This document shows, piece after piece, positions 1 to 7,848 of a stretch of DNA of 64,000 nucleotides. This DNA is from an uncultured Bacilli bacterium (lineage in GTDB: Bacteria; Bacillota_I; Bacilli_A; RF39; UBA660). Made by a program: the position numbers and the translations under genes. The DNA lies in assembly GCA_934149515.1 (NCBI GenBank), contig CAKPFD010000006.1:16298-80297 (forward strand), in the 5' to 3' direction. Positions within the stretch are counted from its first letter, which is position 1; the number at the start of each line of letters is the position of its first letter. The notes below the pieces were generated by a model. That model was not told the DNA's origin. It searched no databases and saw only the letters and a program-made list of their open reading frames with translations.

Positions 1-1173
1 ATCAATTTCAAACTTATTAACAACCATATTATTACCAGTACAAAGTACAACACCATTGAAAGAAATAGATGTTACAGTAATTGCTACGCCATCTTCATAA
101 ACTGTTAATAATCTATCTGGTGAGTACTGATCAACACTGGTCACTTTCACTGTGTAATTTTTTTGATTCCACTTTGCCACAAGGGTTATGTTATTAGTAA
201 CTGGCAAATTAAAATCATAGAGATTTCCATTTAAAAGCCAACCACCAAAAGTATAACCAGCTCTAACTGGATCACTTGGTCTTGCTATTTTTCCACCTTC
301 ACTTACAGTTTGTGAAGAAACATTGGTTCCACCATTTGAATTAAATGAAATAGTATAATTTTTCTTCGCAATTTCATTCCATTTCGCAACTAATATCATA
401 TTACTAGTAACAGGTGAATTAAAATCATATTCACTACTGCCTAACATCCATGAAACAAAAGTATAACCAGCTCTTGTTGGTGTAGCAGGTCTTGTTACTT
501 TGCCACCTTCTTGAATGCTCTGATCACTAACTGCTGATCCACCATTTGAACGAAAAGACACCGTATATTTTTTGATAGTTGAAATAGTAGATGAACTAGT
601 ATTAGAAGAGGAATTATTATTCGTTGGTTTTTCTGTCGTTGTATTTTTATCTTCTTCCTTTACCTTTTCCCATTTGGCTTTTAGTTGAATATTTTCTAAA
701 ATGCTTGTTTCAAAATCAAAAATAGTATTATTCAAAAACCATCCTCCAAAAGTATAACCTTCTTTCACTGGATACATCGGCATACTAGCTTTACTATTTT
801 TTTTGATAATTTGATTAGAAATTGTCGTTCCACCATCTGAATCAAAAGAAACAACCACCATTTCATCTTTATTATCTACTTTCACCCATTTTGCTGTTAA
901 TGTAAAACTTGACGTAACAGGTGTAGAAAAATTATAAGTTTTTCCCTGGTATGTCCATTCTTCAAACAAATAACCAGACTTTTTAGGATCCATTGGTTTG
1001 CTTACTTTTTCATTCTTTTTAATCGTTTGAGAAGCCACTTTCGTTCCACCGTTTGTAACAAAAGATACCTCAAACGCTGCTGGTTTTAGTATACAAAAAA
1101 ACATGATAATCAAAAGTATAACAATCAAAGATACCATTATACTAATAATCATGAGTCTTTTTTTCTTATCCAT
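1..1173 (-). CDS. Membrane-anchored InlB B-repeat (Listeria-Bacteroides repeat) surface protein, 3' end outside window
   Basis: Translation from the ATG at 1173 stays open for 391 codons to the window edge, so the C-terminus is missing. A GGAGGAAAAG ribosome site sits directly upstream. Residues about 6-28 form one hydrophobic anchor after a short Lys-rich N-terminus. Four repeats of about 60 residues follow, each with an NGG/DGG turn, a P...GY.F..W centre and a closing AKW. This is the pattern of the InlB B-repeat/Flg_new family (PF09479), extracellular beta domains found in adhesins. A Ser/Asn/Thr linker separates repeats 2 and 3. The C-terminal part seen does not look like another repeat. 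Any sorting motif would lie outside the window. The role is probably surface display; the ligand is unknown. Confidence 0.8.
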   Translation of the reverse strand, partial: MDKKKRLMIISIMVSLIVILLIIMFFCILKPAAFEVSFVTNGGTKVASQTIKKNEKVSKPMDPKKSGYLFEEWTYQGKTYNFSTPVTSSFTLTAKWVKVDNKDEMVVVSFDSDGGTTISNQIIKKNSKASMPMYPVKEGYTFGGWFLNNTIFDFETSILENIQLKAKWEKVKEEDKNTTTEKPTNNNSSSNTSSSTISTIKKYTVSFRSNGGSAVSDQSIQEGGKVTRPATPTRAGYTFVSWMLGSSEYDFNSPVTSNMILVAKWNEIAKKNYTISFNSNGGTNVSSQTVSEGGKIARPSDPVRAGYTFGGWLLNGNLYDFNLPVTNNITLVAKWNQKNYTVKVTSVDQYSPDRLLTVYEDGVAITVTSISFNGVVLCTGNNMVVNKFEID

Positions 1174-1383
1174 CTTTTCCTCCTTTTTATTTTTTTAAAA
1201 CAGAAAGTAACTTCACTTCTATCTACAAAGCCAAAAAAAGATATAAAGCAATATTTTACTCTCTTATCAAGAGTATAGCATAGCTTGTCGAAAAATGACA
1301 CTATTTGTAGAACATTTTTCTATTATAAATATATAATTAAAATCTATTATAAATGACAAAATATATATAGGTGGTGATATTAA

Positions 1384-1671
1384 ATGAATTTTAGCCCGGC
1401 TGATGACCGCTATATATATGAATTAGTGAGTAAAAATATTAAATACTATCGCTTACATAATAATAGTAAATACAGTAAGTATGGTAAAATAACACAAGAA
1501 AAACTAGCAGAACTTTGTGATTTAAGTCATAGTTTAATCAGTAATATTGAATCAGCTAAAGTCCAACAATCATTTAGTTTAGCCGTTCTTTATAGAATAT
1601 CAAAAGTATTAGAAATTGATATTAGCAAGTTATTTGAACAACGCGATGAAAACGGACATCTATCAAAATAA
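1384..1671 (+). CDS. XRE-family helix-turn-helix regulator
   Basis: A 95-residue protein with a GGTGGTGAT ribosome site. The segment ITQEKLAELCDLSHSLISNIE at about residues 36-56 is a Cro/CI-type helix-turn-helix: Gln at the start of helix 2 and a Ser-rich recognition helix. The C-terminal part (LAVLYRISKVLEIDISKLF) is the usual end of the XRE fold. It is a one-domain DNA-binding protein with no sensor domain. It is divergent from the InlB-repeat gene on its left and may act on the shared intergenic region, but no operator was identified. Confidence 0.8.
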   Translation: MNFSPADDRYIYELVSKNIKYYRLHNNSKYSKYGKITQEKLAELCDLSHSLISNIESAKVQQSFSLAVLYRISKVLEIDISKLFEQRDENGHLSK

Positions 1672-1672
1672 A

Positions 1673-1706
1673 GGAATCAAACCATTTTAGGTCGATTCCT
1701 TTTTAT
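1673..1706 (+). terminator. Rho-independent terminator after the XRE gene
   Basis: GGAATC and GATTCC arms enclose a 15-base loop and are followed by TTTTTATTTT, directly after the stop codon. Confidence 0.7.
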
Positions 1707-1719
1707 TTTATATTAATAA

Positions 1720-2196
1720 TTATTTGTGAATATCTTGAACTTCAGGTTTTATGTCAAGCTTTTTAGATAATTCATCAGACACATTGCTCATTTTTGTTAA
1801 AAATATATATCTTCCAAGTTGTTGTTCATAAGCTAAACCATTCTCACCCATTACATATTTATGATATACTCCGTTAGTTTTATCTGTCACAAGTGAATTA
1901 AACATATTTACCATAAGTTCTTTGTATTCAGGATCTTGCATTTCCAATTCATAAAATTTATTAACTGCATCCCTTTGATGATTAACTTGTTCTTGTAAAC
2001 TAGCTGAATTATTAATAGTGCCATGTTGTTTTAATAAATTGTTTATTTTATCCAAATTAGGCAATACAAGGTTCATTGTTTTTGAAACTTCCCCTTTCTT
2101 AGATAAATCCAAACCATAAATCAAAATGGCATCATGCATAGCAAGCATTTCATCAATTGCAGAATATTTTATTTCTCTTGTTTCTGAATTACTCAT
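1720..2196 (-). CDS. Hypothetical protein, alpha-helical, soluble
   Basis: The start at 2196 is chosen because GGAGGAGAAAAA lies immediately before it; a longer in-frame ATG at 2262 would place this ribosome site inside the gene. The product is 158 residues, mostly charged and probably helical, with no signal peptide or membrane segment and no motif I recognise. It is a single gene between the XRE regulator (convergent) and the LtaS cluster. A run of TA dinucleotides lies in its promoter region. Confidence 0.55.
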   Translation of the reverse strand: MSNSETREIKYSAIDEMLAMHDAILIYGLDLSKKGEVSKTMNLVLPNLDKINNLLKQHGTINNSASLQEQVNHQRDAVNKFYELEMQDPEYKELMVNMFNSLVTDKTNGVYHKYVMGENGLAYEQQLGRYIFLTKMSNVSDELSKKLDIKPEVQDIHK

Positions 2197-2232
2197 TTTT
2201 TCTCCTCCTAAAATCAAAATATCATAAAATGC

Positions 2233-2257
2233 ATTATATATATATATATATATATTT
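2233..2257. repeat. TA dinucleotide tract in a promoter region
   Basis: About 11 tandem TA units lie 35-60 bases upstream of the start at 2196. The minus strand reads TATAAT at the gene-proximal end, so the tract would form the spacer and -10 region of the promoter. Confidence 0.6.
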
Positions 2258-2296
2258 GACACTTTTTTGACATCATTTTACATCTAAATTTTAAGG

Positions 2297-2336
2297 CAAA
2301 AAAAGAACTCTTCTAATGAATAGAGCTCTATTTTTA
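2297..2336 (-). terminator. Terminator of the LtaS/sortase cluster
   Basis: On the minus strand AGAGCTCTATTC pairs imperfectly with GAAGAGTTCT and is followed by seven T. It lies just after the stop of the gene at 2337. Confidence 0.75.
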
Positions 2337-2954
2337 CTATTGCATTTCTACTAAAGACAACTTTTTATCCTCATGAATAAAGATAAGGGTTGCTTCATTT
2401 TGATAATCATTATCTTTTGTATATGTCCACTTGACCTTTACTTGATAAGCAGCATCATCGGTTTGATTTAATGCTTTAAAACTGGTAGTAGTAACATCTT
2501 CTATTGTTACCTTATCAACCGTTGGTAAATCCTGTTTACGACTATGATATATATCATTTTGAACATATTTATAAATTGTATCTTCTGCTTTTAATAAGAA
2601 ATTATCAAGTGCAGCACTATGTACAAACTGTGTTCCACCAACATCTGTATTTGCTACTTTGTCACTAAGAGAATAAAAGTCTAAAACAAACATCTGTGCA
2701 ATCTTAGAAACATATTTTTCTTCATCGACTGGTTCTTCTTTTAAAATTTCAGCAAGTTCTTTAAATTCCTTTTGATAAGCTTTACTTTTATTTGATTTTA
2801 AGATATAACCATACCCTTTTATTTCATTAATAACTTTTGCTTTTGTCGTTGTTTTTTTAGGTGCAAATTGCAAATATAGTAAACTACCAACTCCTAAAAC
2901 AATCAAAAGGATAGCAACGATTAAAATTCTTTTTACACTTTTTTTAAGTCTCAT
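2337..2954 (-). CDS. Membrane-anchored extracytoplasmic protein, unknown function
   Basis: A 205-residue protein: a basic N-terminus, one membrane segment at about residues 10-30, then a soluble domain outside the membrane. The C-terminal half alternates beta strands (VDKVTIEDV, AAYQVKVKWTY, NEATLIFIHEDKKLSLVEM). This resembles an NTF2-like fold, but that is only an inference. It follows the LtaS-like gene by 17 bases and shares its terminator, so it is the last gene of the adhesin-sortase-membrane protein-LtaS series. A role in wall or teichoic-acid assembly is suggested only by position. Confidence 0.6.
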   Translation of the reverse strand: MRLKKSVKRILIVAILLIVLGVGSLLYLQFAPKKTTTKAKVINEIKGYGYILKSNKSKAYQKEFKELAEILKEEPVDEEKYVSKIAQMFVLDFYSLSDKVANTDVGGTQFVHSAALDNFLLKAEDTIYKYVQNDIYHSRKQDLPTVDKVTIEDVTTTSFKALNQTDDAAYQVKVKWTYTKDNDYQNEATLIFIHEDKKLSLVEMQ

Positions 2955-2971
2955 ACAAACATTCCTTTCTT

Positions 2972-5050
2972 CTACTTCGTTTGATATGTCATTACTTCAC
3001 CCTTTTTAGGATTCAATAAATCAAACACAATAATATTATTAGATACATCTAAAAGTTTTTCCGTATAAGTACTATTTTTTTGAATATAATCATCGCTGAT
3101 AACTTCATCTTTTAAAGACATGTACTCACCTTTTTGACTATTATAATAAACTTTACTTGTTAACCAGTTACCATTTGGGAACACCACAATATTATCATCA
3201 CCTTGCTCGAAAATATCATGACCTAAAGCGTAACGATCATAAAATCCTAGCATATTTCCAAGGGTTGGTAATACATCATACATTCCCATAATAGAATCTA
3301 CTTGTCCTTGTACAACTTGATCTTTAGACCAGATAAGAAGTGGTACTTTTCGATTTAATTCATAATGATAATTATTAAATTCTTGATAGGTTGAATTATT
3401 TTTATCTTTGACACTATCCGTTGTTGTATCATAGTTGAGCATTTTAACATAGTCACTACGTGGTAATCTTGCATCATGATCTCCATAAAGAACAACAACC
3501 GTGTTATCTAATAAACCTTCTTCATCTAACTTGGTAAAGAATTCTCCTAAAGCAGCATCAGCATAATGAACAGATTTAAAATAATTTCCAAGTTTTGTTC
3601 CTTCTAGATAAGGATGAGATACTTCTTTGGTTGTGCCACCTTCTAATGTAACAGTTTCTTTAATATCAACATCAAATTCACCATATTTATCTGTTTCTGA
3701 AAAAGGTGTATGATTGGTAAGACTTATCAACAAACCATAATATTTTTCGTGATCGTTTTTAATTGTTTTTAACTTTTCAATTGATTGAGCAAAGAATGAT
3801 TTATCAGATAAACCAAGACCAATTAAATTATCACTATTGACTTCATATGTTTCTTTACTATAAAACTTATTGTATCCTAATGATTCATGCATAGTTCGTC
3901 TATTCCAGAAATCTGCATTATTAGCATGCATACTAAAGGTATAATAACCTTTTTCTTTCATCATTTTTGGAATACTTTGATAATAGCGATCAAAATAACT
4001 AACAAATGCAGTACCGTTTTGAGTCGGCATCAAACTAGTTGTAAAAGTAAGTTCTGTATCACTACTTGTTCCAACACTAACTTGTGAATAAAAATTAGAA
4101 AAGAATAAACCTTCTTTAATTAAACGATTTAAATTTGGTGTTACTTCTTGTCCATTAAAGGTACGATTTAATGCAACATCTTGTAAACTTTCTGCATGAA
4201 TGACAATAACATTTCTACCTTCTAAAATATTGGTATATTTATTGGTATAATCTTGTGTTTCAGATTTATCTTTAAAATACTCTTCAAACTCTTTTTTTGC
4301 TTTATCATATCCAAACATTGCACTAATTTTTGGTTGTACACTTTTTACTAAGTCATTTCCTTGATATAAATAAATACCAAATCGCATAACGATATATTCA
4401 CGATTCCATTGCTTTATAAAACGTCCCACTTCTAAACCAGATAAAGAAATGATAAAAGCAATCATAATAATGGCACCACCAGCAAACGTATGTGTCCATT
4501 TTGTTTTTCTTACTGGTTTTGTATATTTTTGATATTTACCTTTTTTAACCAAGTAATGATAATAGAAAATAAAAGCAAATAAAGGAATTAAATAAAACAA
4601 ATCTTTTAATTGTAAAACATTTTCTACAACAGCATCACCAACTGGTGCTATGAATTGTGTTAATGATAACATCGAAAAGCTTGCAAAAGAAGTATAAAAT
4701 GTATAATAAATAGAATTGATCATACAACAAGCAGTAAAAATAATCGCCCATACTAATAAATAGGTATAGCGTTTTTTATTTTTAAATAGATAGGAAAATG
4801 ATCCAATCATCACAACAATAGCAACATCAGACATAATTGGTTTAATTGCTAAGTAATTTTCAAATGTATGCATGGTAAAAAAACGTAAGCAAGTTGAATT
4901 AAGGACACACATACAAACAAATACAACAAACAAACTATTATTTTTAAAATAGTTTTGTATTACTTTTTCTTCTTTCATTCGTTTGACTTGTTGAACAAGT
5001 TGAGTTTTCTTTTTCTTTATTTTGTCTTTCATATCAGGCACCAACCTCAT
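2972..5050 (-). CDS. LtaS-family phosphoglycerol transferase (lipoteichoic acid synthase-like)
   Basis: A 692-residue protein. About five membrane segments occupy roughly residues 35-215, followed by an extracellular sulfatase-fold domain. The region SVGTSSDTEL supplies the Thr nucleophile expected in LtaS, and YGDHDARLP near residue 525 matches the metal-binding GDHD of the family. LtaS enzymes polymerise glycerol phosphate from phosphatidylglycerol onto a glycolipid anchor. The start overlaps the stop of the upstream membrane-protein gene (ATGA). A second in-frame ATG at 5032, preceded by GAGGTTG, is also possible. It is co-directional with the sortase genes, linking polymer synthesis to this surface locus. 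The exact polymer cannot be told from sequence. Confidence 0.88.
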   Translation of the reverse strand: MRLVPDMKDKIKKKKTQLVQQVKRMKEEKVIQNYFKNNSLFVVFVCMCVLNSTCLRFFTMHTFENYLAIKPIMSDVAIVVMIGSFSYLFKNKKRYTYLLVWAIIFTACCMINSIYYTFYTSFASFSMLSLTQFIAPVGDAVVENVLQLKDLFYLIPLFAFIFYYHYLVKKGKYQKYTKPVRKTKWTHTFAGGAIIMIAFIISLSGLEVGRFIKQWNREYIVMRFGIYLYQGNDLVKSVQPKISAMFGYDKAKKEFEEYFKDKSETQDYTNKYTNILEGRNVIVIHAESLQDVALNRTFNGQEVTPNLNRLIKEGLFFSNFYSQVSVGTSSDTELTFTTSLMPTQNGTAFVSYFDRYYQSIPKMMKEKGYYTFSMHANNADFWNRRTMHESLGYNKFYSKETYEVNSDNLIGLGLSDKSFFAQSIEKLKTIKNDHEKYYGLLISLTNHTPFSETDKYGEFDVDIKETVTLEGGTTKEVSHPYLEGTKLGNYFKSVHYADAALGEFFTKLDEEGLLDNTVVVLYGDHDARLPRSDYVKMLNYDTTTDSVKDKNNSTYQEFNNYHYELNRKVPLLIWSKDQVVQGQVDSIMGMYDVLPTLGNMLGFYDRYALGHDIFEQGDDNIVVFPNGNWLTSKVYYNSQKGEYMSLKDEVISDDYIQKNSTYTEKLLDVSNNIIVFDLLNPKKGEVMTYQTK

Positions 5051-5658
5051 TTCTTTCTTATTATAGCACTTGTCTTATCTTTTTTCAAATTAGATAGATG
5101 AATGGAATGTTTATGGCAAAAAGAAAGGATTAGTTGCCATACCCAAAAGAAAAGAAATAGACACTGGCTAAGATGTACGATGGAAAATAATGTTTGAGAA
5201 GAATAGATAGCTTCTGGTGATGTAAAGGAAATATTTTGTTGATAACAAATCGTGCTAAATATAGTAAATAAGAAAATAATAAACAATAAAATGATTAAGT
5301 TTCCTCTTTTATGCCAAGTAGTAAGTGGTAATTGAACACTAACAACTAAACTGATAAAGCAACAAATAACACTAGCAAAATAGAAAATAATATTTGGAAA
5401 ATAAAAACACTGCATCGCTACTTTCACAATCTCAAATAATACTTGATGAATATCTTGTTGAAATAAAAAATAAATAAAACATAAGATAAATAATAATAAA
5501 CCACAAATCAAATAAGGTATTTTTTTATTTTGAATAGTTTGATTAAAGTGAAAGAACAAATAAATAACAAGAAAAACAATCAATAATTCTATTGTTAAAA
5601 AGGAAGAAAAAATACATTGCAAAACTGTCATTATCTGTTTTGGAAAAGAAAGTTCCAT
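5047..5658 (-). CDS. Multi-pass membrane protein of the sortase locus (family A)
   Basis: The product is about 203 residues with five or six hydrophobic segments and a basic cytoplasmic tail. The start at 5658 is preceded by AAGGAG at a slightly long spacing; longer starts at 5670 or 5721 are less likely because they run into the sortase gene. It resembles the protein at 44228-45055, which also directly follows a sortase gene. Shared features are a FxVYLF-like first segment, a YFPxII motif in the middle (QCFYFPNIIFY against ISYYFPTIIVY), and a final helix after an S-Q/N-x-x-S-(I/L) stretch. I know no named family for it; it may be a partner of the sortase. Confidence 0.65.
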   Translation of the reverse strand: MELSFPKQIMTVLQCIFSSFLTIELLIVFLVIYLFFHFNQTIQNKKIPYLICGLLLFILCFIYFLFQQDIHQVLFEIVKVAMQCFYFPNIIFYFASVICCFISLVVSVQLPLTTWHKRGNLIILLFIIFLFTIFSTICYQQNISFTSPEAIYSSQTLFSIVHLSQCLFLFFWVWQLILSFCHKHSIHLSNLKKDKTSAIIRKK

Positions 5659-5674
5659 GACTACTACCATCTCC

Positions 5675-6313
5675 TTATGCTTTTTGTTCAAATATATAAA
5701 TACTTTGATGAGAATCATCATTTCTAGTACAAGTAATTAAGGTTAATGTTTTTTTATGATAATCTCGATAAATTGCTACCTTCCCTGTTTTTTCAACAGT
5801 ATAGGTTTTTACTAATTGATAATGATATGTATTCGCTTGATAACTAACGATCGCTTCATCTCCTAGTTTTAATTGGTATAAAGAATCAAAAAAGGAAATT
5901 GCCGCATCACCAGAGTGTGCCATTAAAATAAAGTTACCATCTATAACATCAGGATAATCTGCTTCTTTAGCAATTTGAATATTATAATTAATATTATTAT
6001 ATATAGAATCTTTTTCGACAAAACCTCGTTTTAAGGAGATTGCTGGAATTTCTAACTGTCCAATATATAAAAACGTTGTATCTTCTTTCATAGATGAATC
6101 TGTTGAAGAATCGGAAGGAAGTGTTGTAACATCTTGATTCATATAAATATTATCTTGGTTAATTTGATAACGATAAATTGCTAAACGCATATCATTAAAA
6201 ACTTGTTTTTTTACTTTTTCTAGCGGTGGAAAAAGCAAAATAGCAAAACCAATAACGAAAACGCAAATACCAGTGACTAGAAGTTTTTTCTTTGTATTAT
6301 TTCTTTTTTTCAT
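5675..6313 (-). CDS. Sortase (class C/D-like) with Gln in place of the catalytic Arg
   Basis: A 212-residue protein: a signal-anchor at about residues 10-30, a linker, then a sortase barrel. Catalytic His133 lies in LMAHSGD and Cys195 in TLITCT. In characterised sortases an Arg directly precedes the last beta strand after the Cys (TC...RLLV or RIVV). Here that position is Gln203 in SHQSIYIF; Arg197 lies two residues after the Cys and is not in the usual place. The start overlaps the end of the upstream adhesin gene, so translation is probably coupled. The likely substrates are the two upstream adhesins with VPNTS signals. Confidence 0.85.
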   Translation of the reverse strand: MKKRNNTKKKLLVTGICVFVIGFAILLFPPLEKVKKQVFNDMRLAIYRYQINQDNIYMNQDVTTLPSDSSTDSSMKEDTTFLYIGQLEIPAISLKRGFVEKDSIYNNINYNIQIAKEADYPDVIDGNFILMAHSGDAAISFFDSLYQLKLGDEAIVSYQANTYHYQLVKTYTVEKTGKVAIYRDYHKKTLTLITCTRNDDSHQSIYIFEQKA

Positions 6314-7742
6314 GATGAGGTTTTACCGCCAAAAGAATGAAAATAGCACCAAGTACAACACTTATTCCACCAATACAATAAATAATAACAGCATTCAAAG
6401 AAGTATTTGGAACAGCAATTTCTTTAGTATTCGTTACTTTTACTTCTGTTTTCGTATCTTTTTCTACTGTAAAAGGATAATCTTGATTTTCAACACTATA
6501 ATTATCTGGTACAATTGTTTCTTTCAAAGTATAATTACCAGTTGGTAAAACAAGTTCATAAGGTTGATTCGTTGTCGTAAATTTAGCAACTTGATTCCCT
6601 TTAGAATTCATCACTACAAAAGTAGCACCGGCTAATGCTTTATCTGTTTGAGCATCAACCTTGTAGATAGCAACACTACCAGTTTCAAGATTATAATCAA
6701 CTTGAATTCTTCCTGTTAATGTTTCTTTATCAACACTTCCTAAAACCAATTGTGAATAAGGACCTGGTTCAGAGTAACTAGAGCGATACAAATAACCATT
6801 CAAATGACGAATATTAGCAACAACGGTAACATCTAAACTAATCTGATTATTTTTAATTTTATCCATTGCAACACGTAAACGAAATGGTTCATTCGCCATA
6901 AACGTATCTTTTTTTATTTGACCAGTACTATCTACAATTTCTACATCACTAGAATCAACTTTTACTTGATAAGTAGCAAACTGATTCAAAGAAGAAACTG
7001 TAATATCATTTGTTTCTAAATAATTTCCAATAATATGATATGTAATATCTTCTTCTTTTGGAAGTGTCACAGTAGCAGTCGCTGGTTCTTGATAAGATAG
7101 TGCTTTCGTTACAATGTCTGTAATCATACTACCAAAATCTTCATCATTAGCAATGGTTTGTTTATCTGAAACAGATAAATTGTTAACAAGATAGCGATCA
7201 TCTTCAGCAACCTCACTACAAGAAACAATATCACCATCTATTGTATCGCAATAATCTATATCATTGCTATAACCATTTTTTAAATCTAAATACCACCATA
7301 CCGCAAGTTGTGTTAAATAATAATTCAAATTAGCATTATTCGTTTTAAAATCATTATTTTCTAAAATATATAAAAGTCCAGAATAATTTTCTAAAACAGA
7401 ATTTTGCTTAGAATAGATATCACTTGAATCAGCCATTAATCGTCTTCTTGAAACACGATAAGCCTGATCTAAATCACCAGAATCACTAGTTCCTGCATAA
7501 ATATTGACATCGATATCACCTATTTGTTTCAATGTAGTTCCTGTGTTTTTTAAAGAAAAGGTCTCTGGTAACGTTTCATTTTGTATTAAAGCATAAGAAG
7601 TATTCGTAGAAAAACTAGATTCAAAAGCAACGACAAACAAAATAACAAAACTAGAAATAACAGCTATTCTTTTCACCATATGAAATGCTTTATCAAATTG
7701 TTGAATCATTTCTTGTTGTTCTTTTGATAATTTCTTTTTCAT
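6297..7742 (-). CDS. Cell-wall adhesin with thioester-like and SpaA-type domains, VPNTS sorting signal
   Basis: The start at 7742 has AGGGTGAAAATC upstream and gives 481 residues. The N-terminus is about 24 charged residues followed by a signal helix at 25-41. A domain with TQLAVWW (Gln145) resembles thioester adhesion domains, but the Cys normally paired with this Gln is absent; the matching site reads AYRVS. Two Cys at 165 and 175 may form a disulfide. A central beta region is followed by one SpaA/collagen-binding-B domain: Lys in AIYKVDA and Glu in TLKET, the expected isopeptide pair. The end is a VPNTS motif, a hydrophobic helix and a basic tail, which is a sortase signal. It is a paralogue of the next gene. 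Confidence 0.85.
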   Translation of the reverse strand: MKKKLSKEQQEMIQQFDKAFHMVKRIAVISSFVILFVVAFESSFSTNTSYALIQNETLPETFSLKNTGTTLKQIGDIDVNIYAGTSDSGDLDQAYRVSRRRLMADSSDIYSKQNSVLENYSGLLYILENNDFKTNNANLNYYLTQLAVWWYLDLKNGYSNDIDYCDTIDGDIVSCSEVAEDDRYLVNNLSVSDKQTIANDEDFGSMITDIVTKALSYQEPATATVTLPKEEDITYHIIGNYLETNDITVSSLNQFATYQVKVDSSDVEIVDSTGQIKKDTFMANEPFRLRVAMDKIKNNQISLDVTVVANIRHLNGYLYRSSYSEPGPYSQLVLGSVDKETLTGRIQVDYNLETGSVAIYKVDAQTDKALAGATFVVMNSKGNQVAKFTTTNQPYELVLPTGNYTLKETIVPDNYSVENQDYPFTVEKDTKTEVKVTNTKEIAVPNTSLNAVIIYCIGGISVVLGAIFILLAVKPHHEKKK

Positions 7743-7768
7743 GATTTTCACCCTACTTTCTAATACCA

Positions 7769-7797
7769 AGTATAACAAAAGCAACTTATTTTTTCAA
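7769..7797 (-). promoter_or_regulatory. Sigma-A-type promoter of the second adhesin gene
   Basis: TTGAAA, 17 bases, TATACT on the minus strand. The -10 surroundings (TTTGTTATACT) are the same as in the promoter at 9348-9376. Confidence 0.65.
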
Positions 7798-7814
7798 TTA
7801 TTTTGTCAAAAGAA

Positions 7815-7845
7815 AAGGTGCTATTTCCAATGAATAGACACCTAT
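7815..7845 (-). terminator. Terminator between the two adhesin genes
   Basis: On the minus strand AGGTGTCTATT pairs with AATAGCACCT around a short loop and is followed by TTTTCTTTT. Each adhesin gene can therefore be a separate transcription unit. Confidence 0.7.
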
Positions 7846-7848
7846 TGA

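Noticed and set aside
3887..4087. Plus-strand reading frame inside the LtaS-like gene
   Set aside because: It is antisense to a clearly coding region, has no ribosome site and an unlikely composition.
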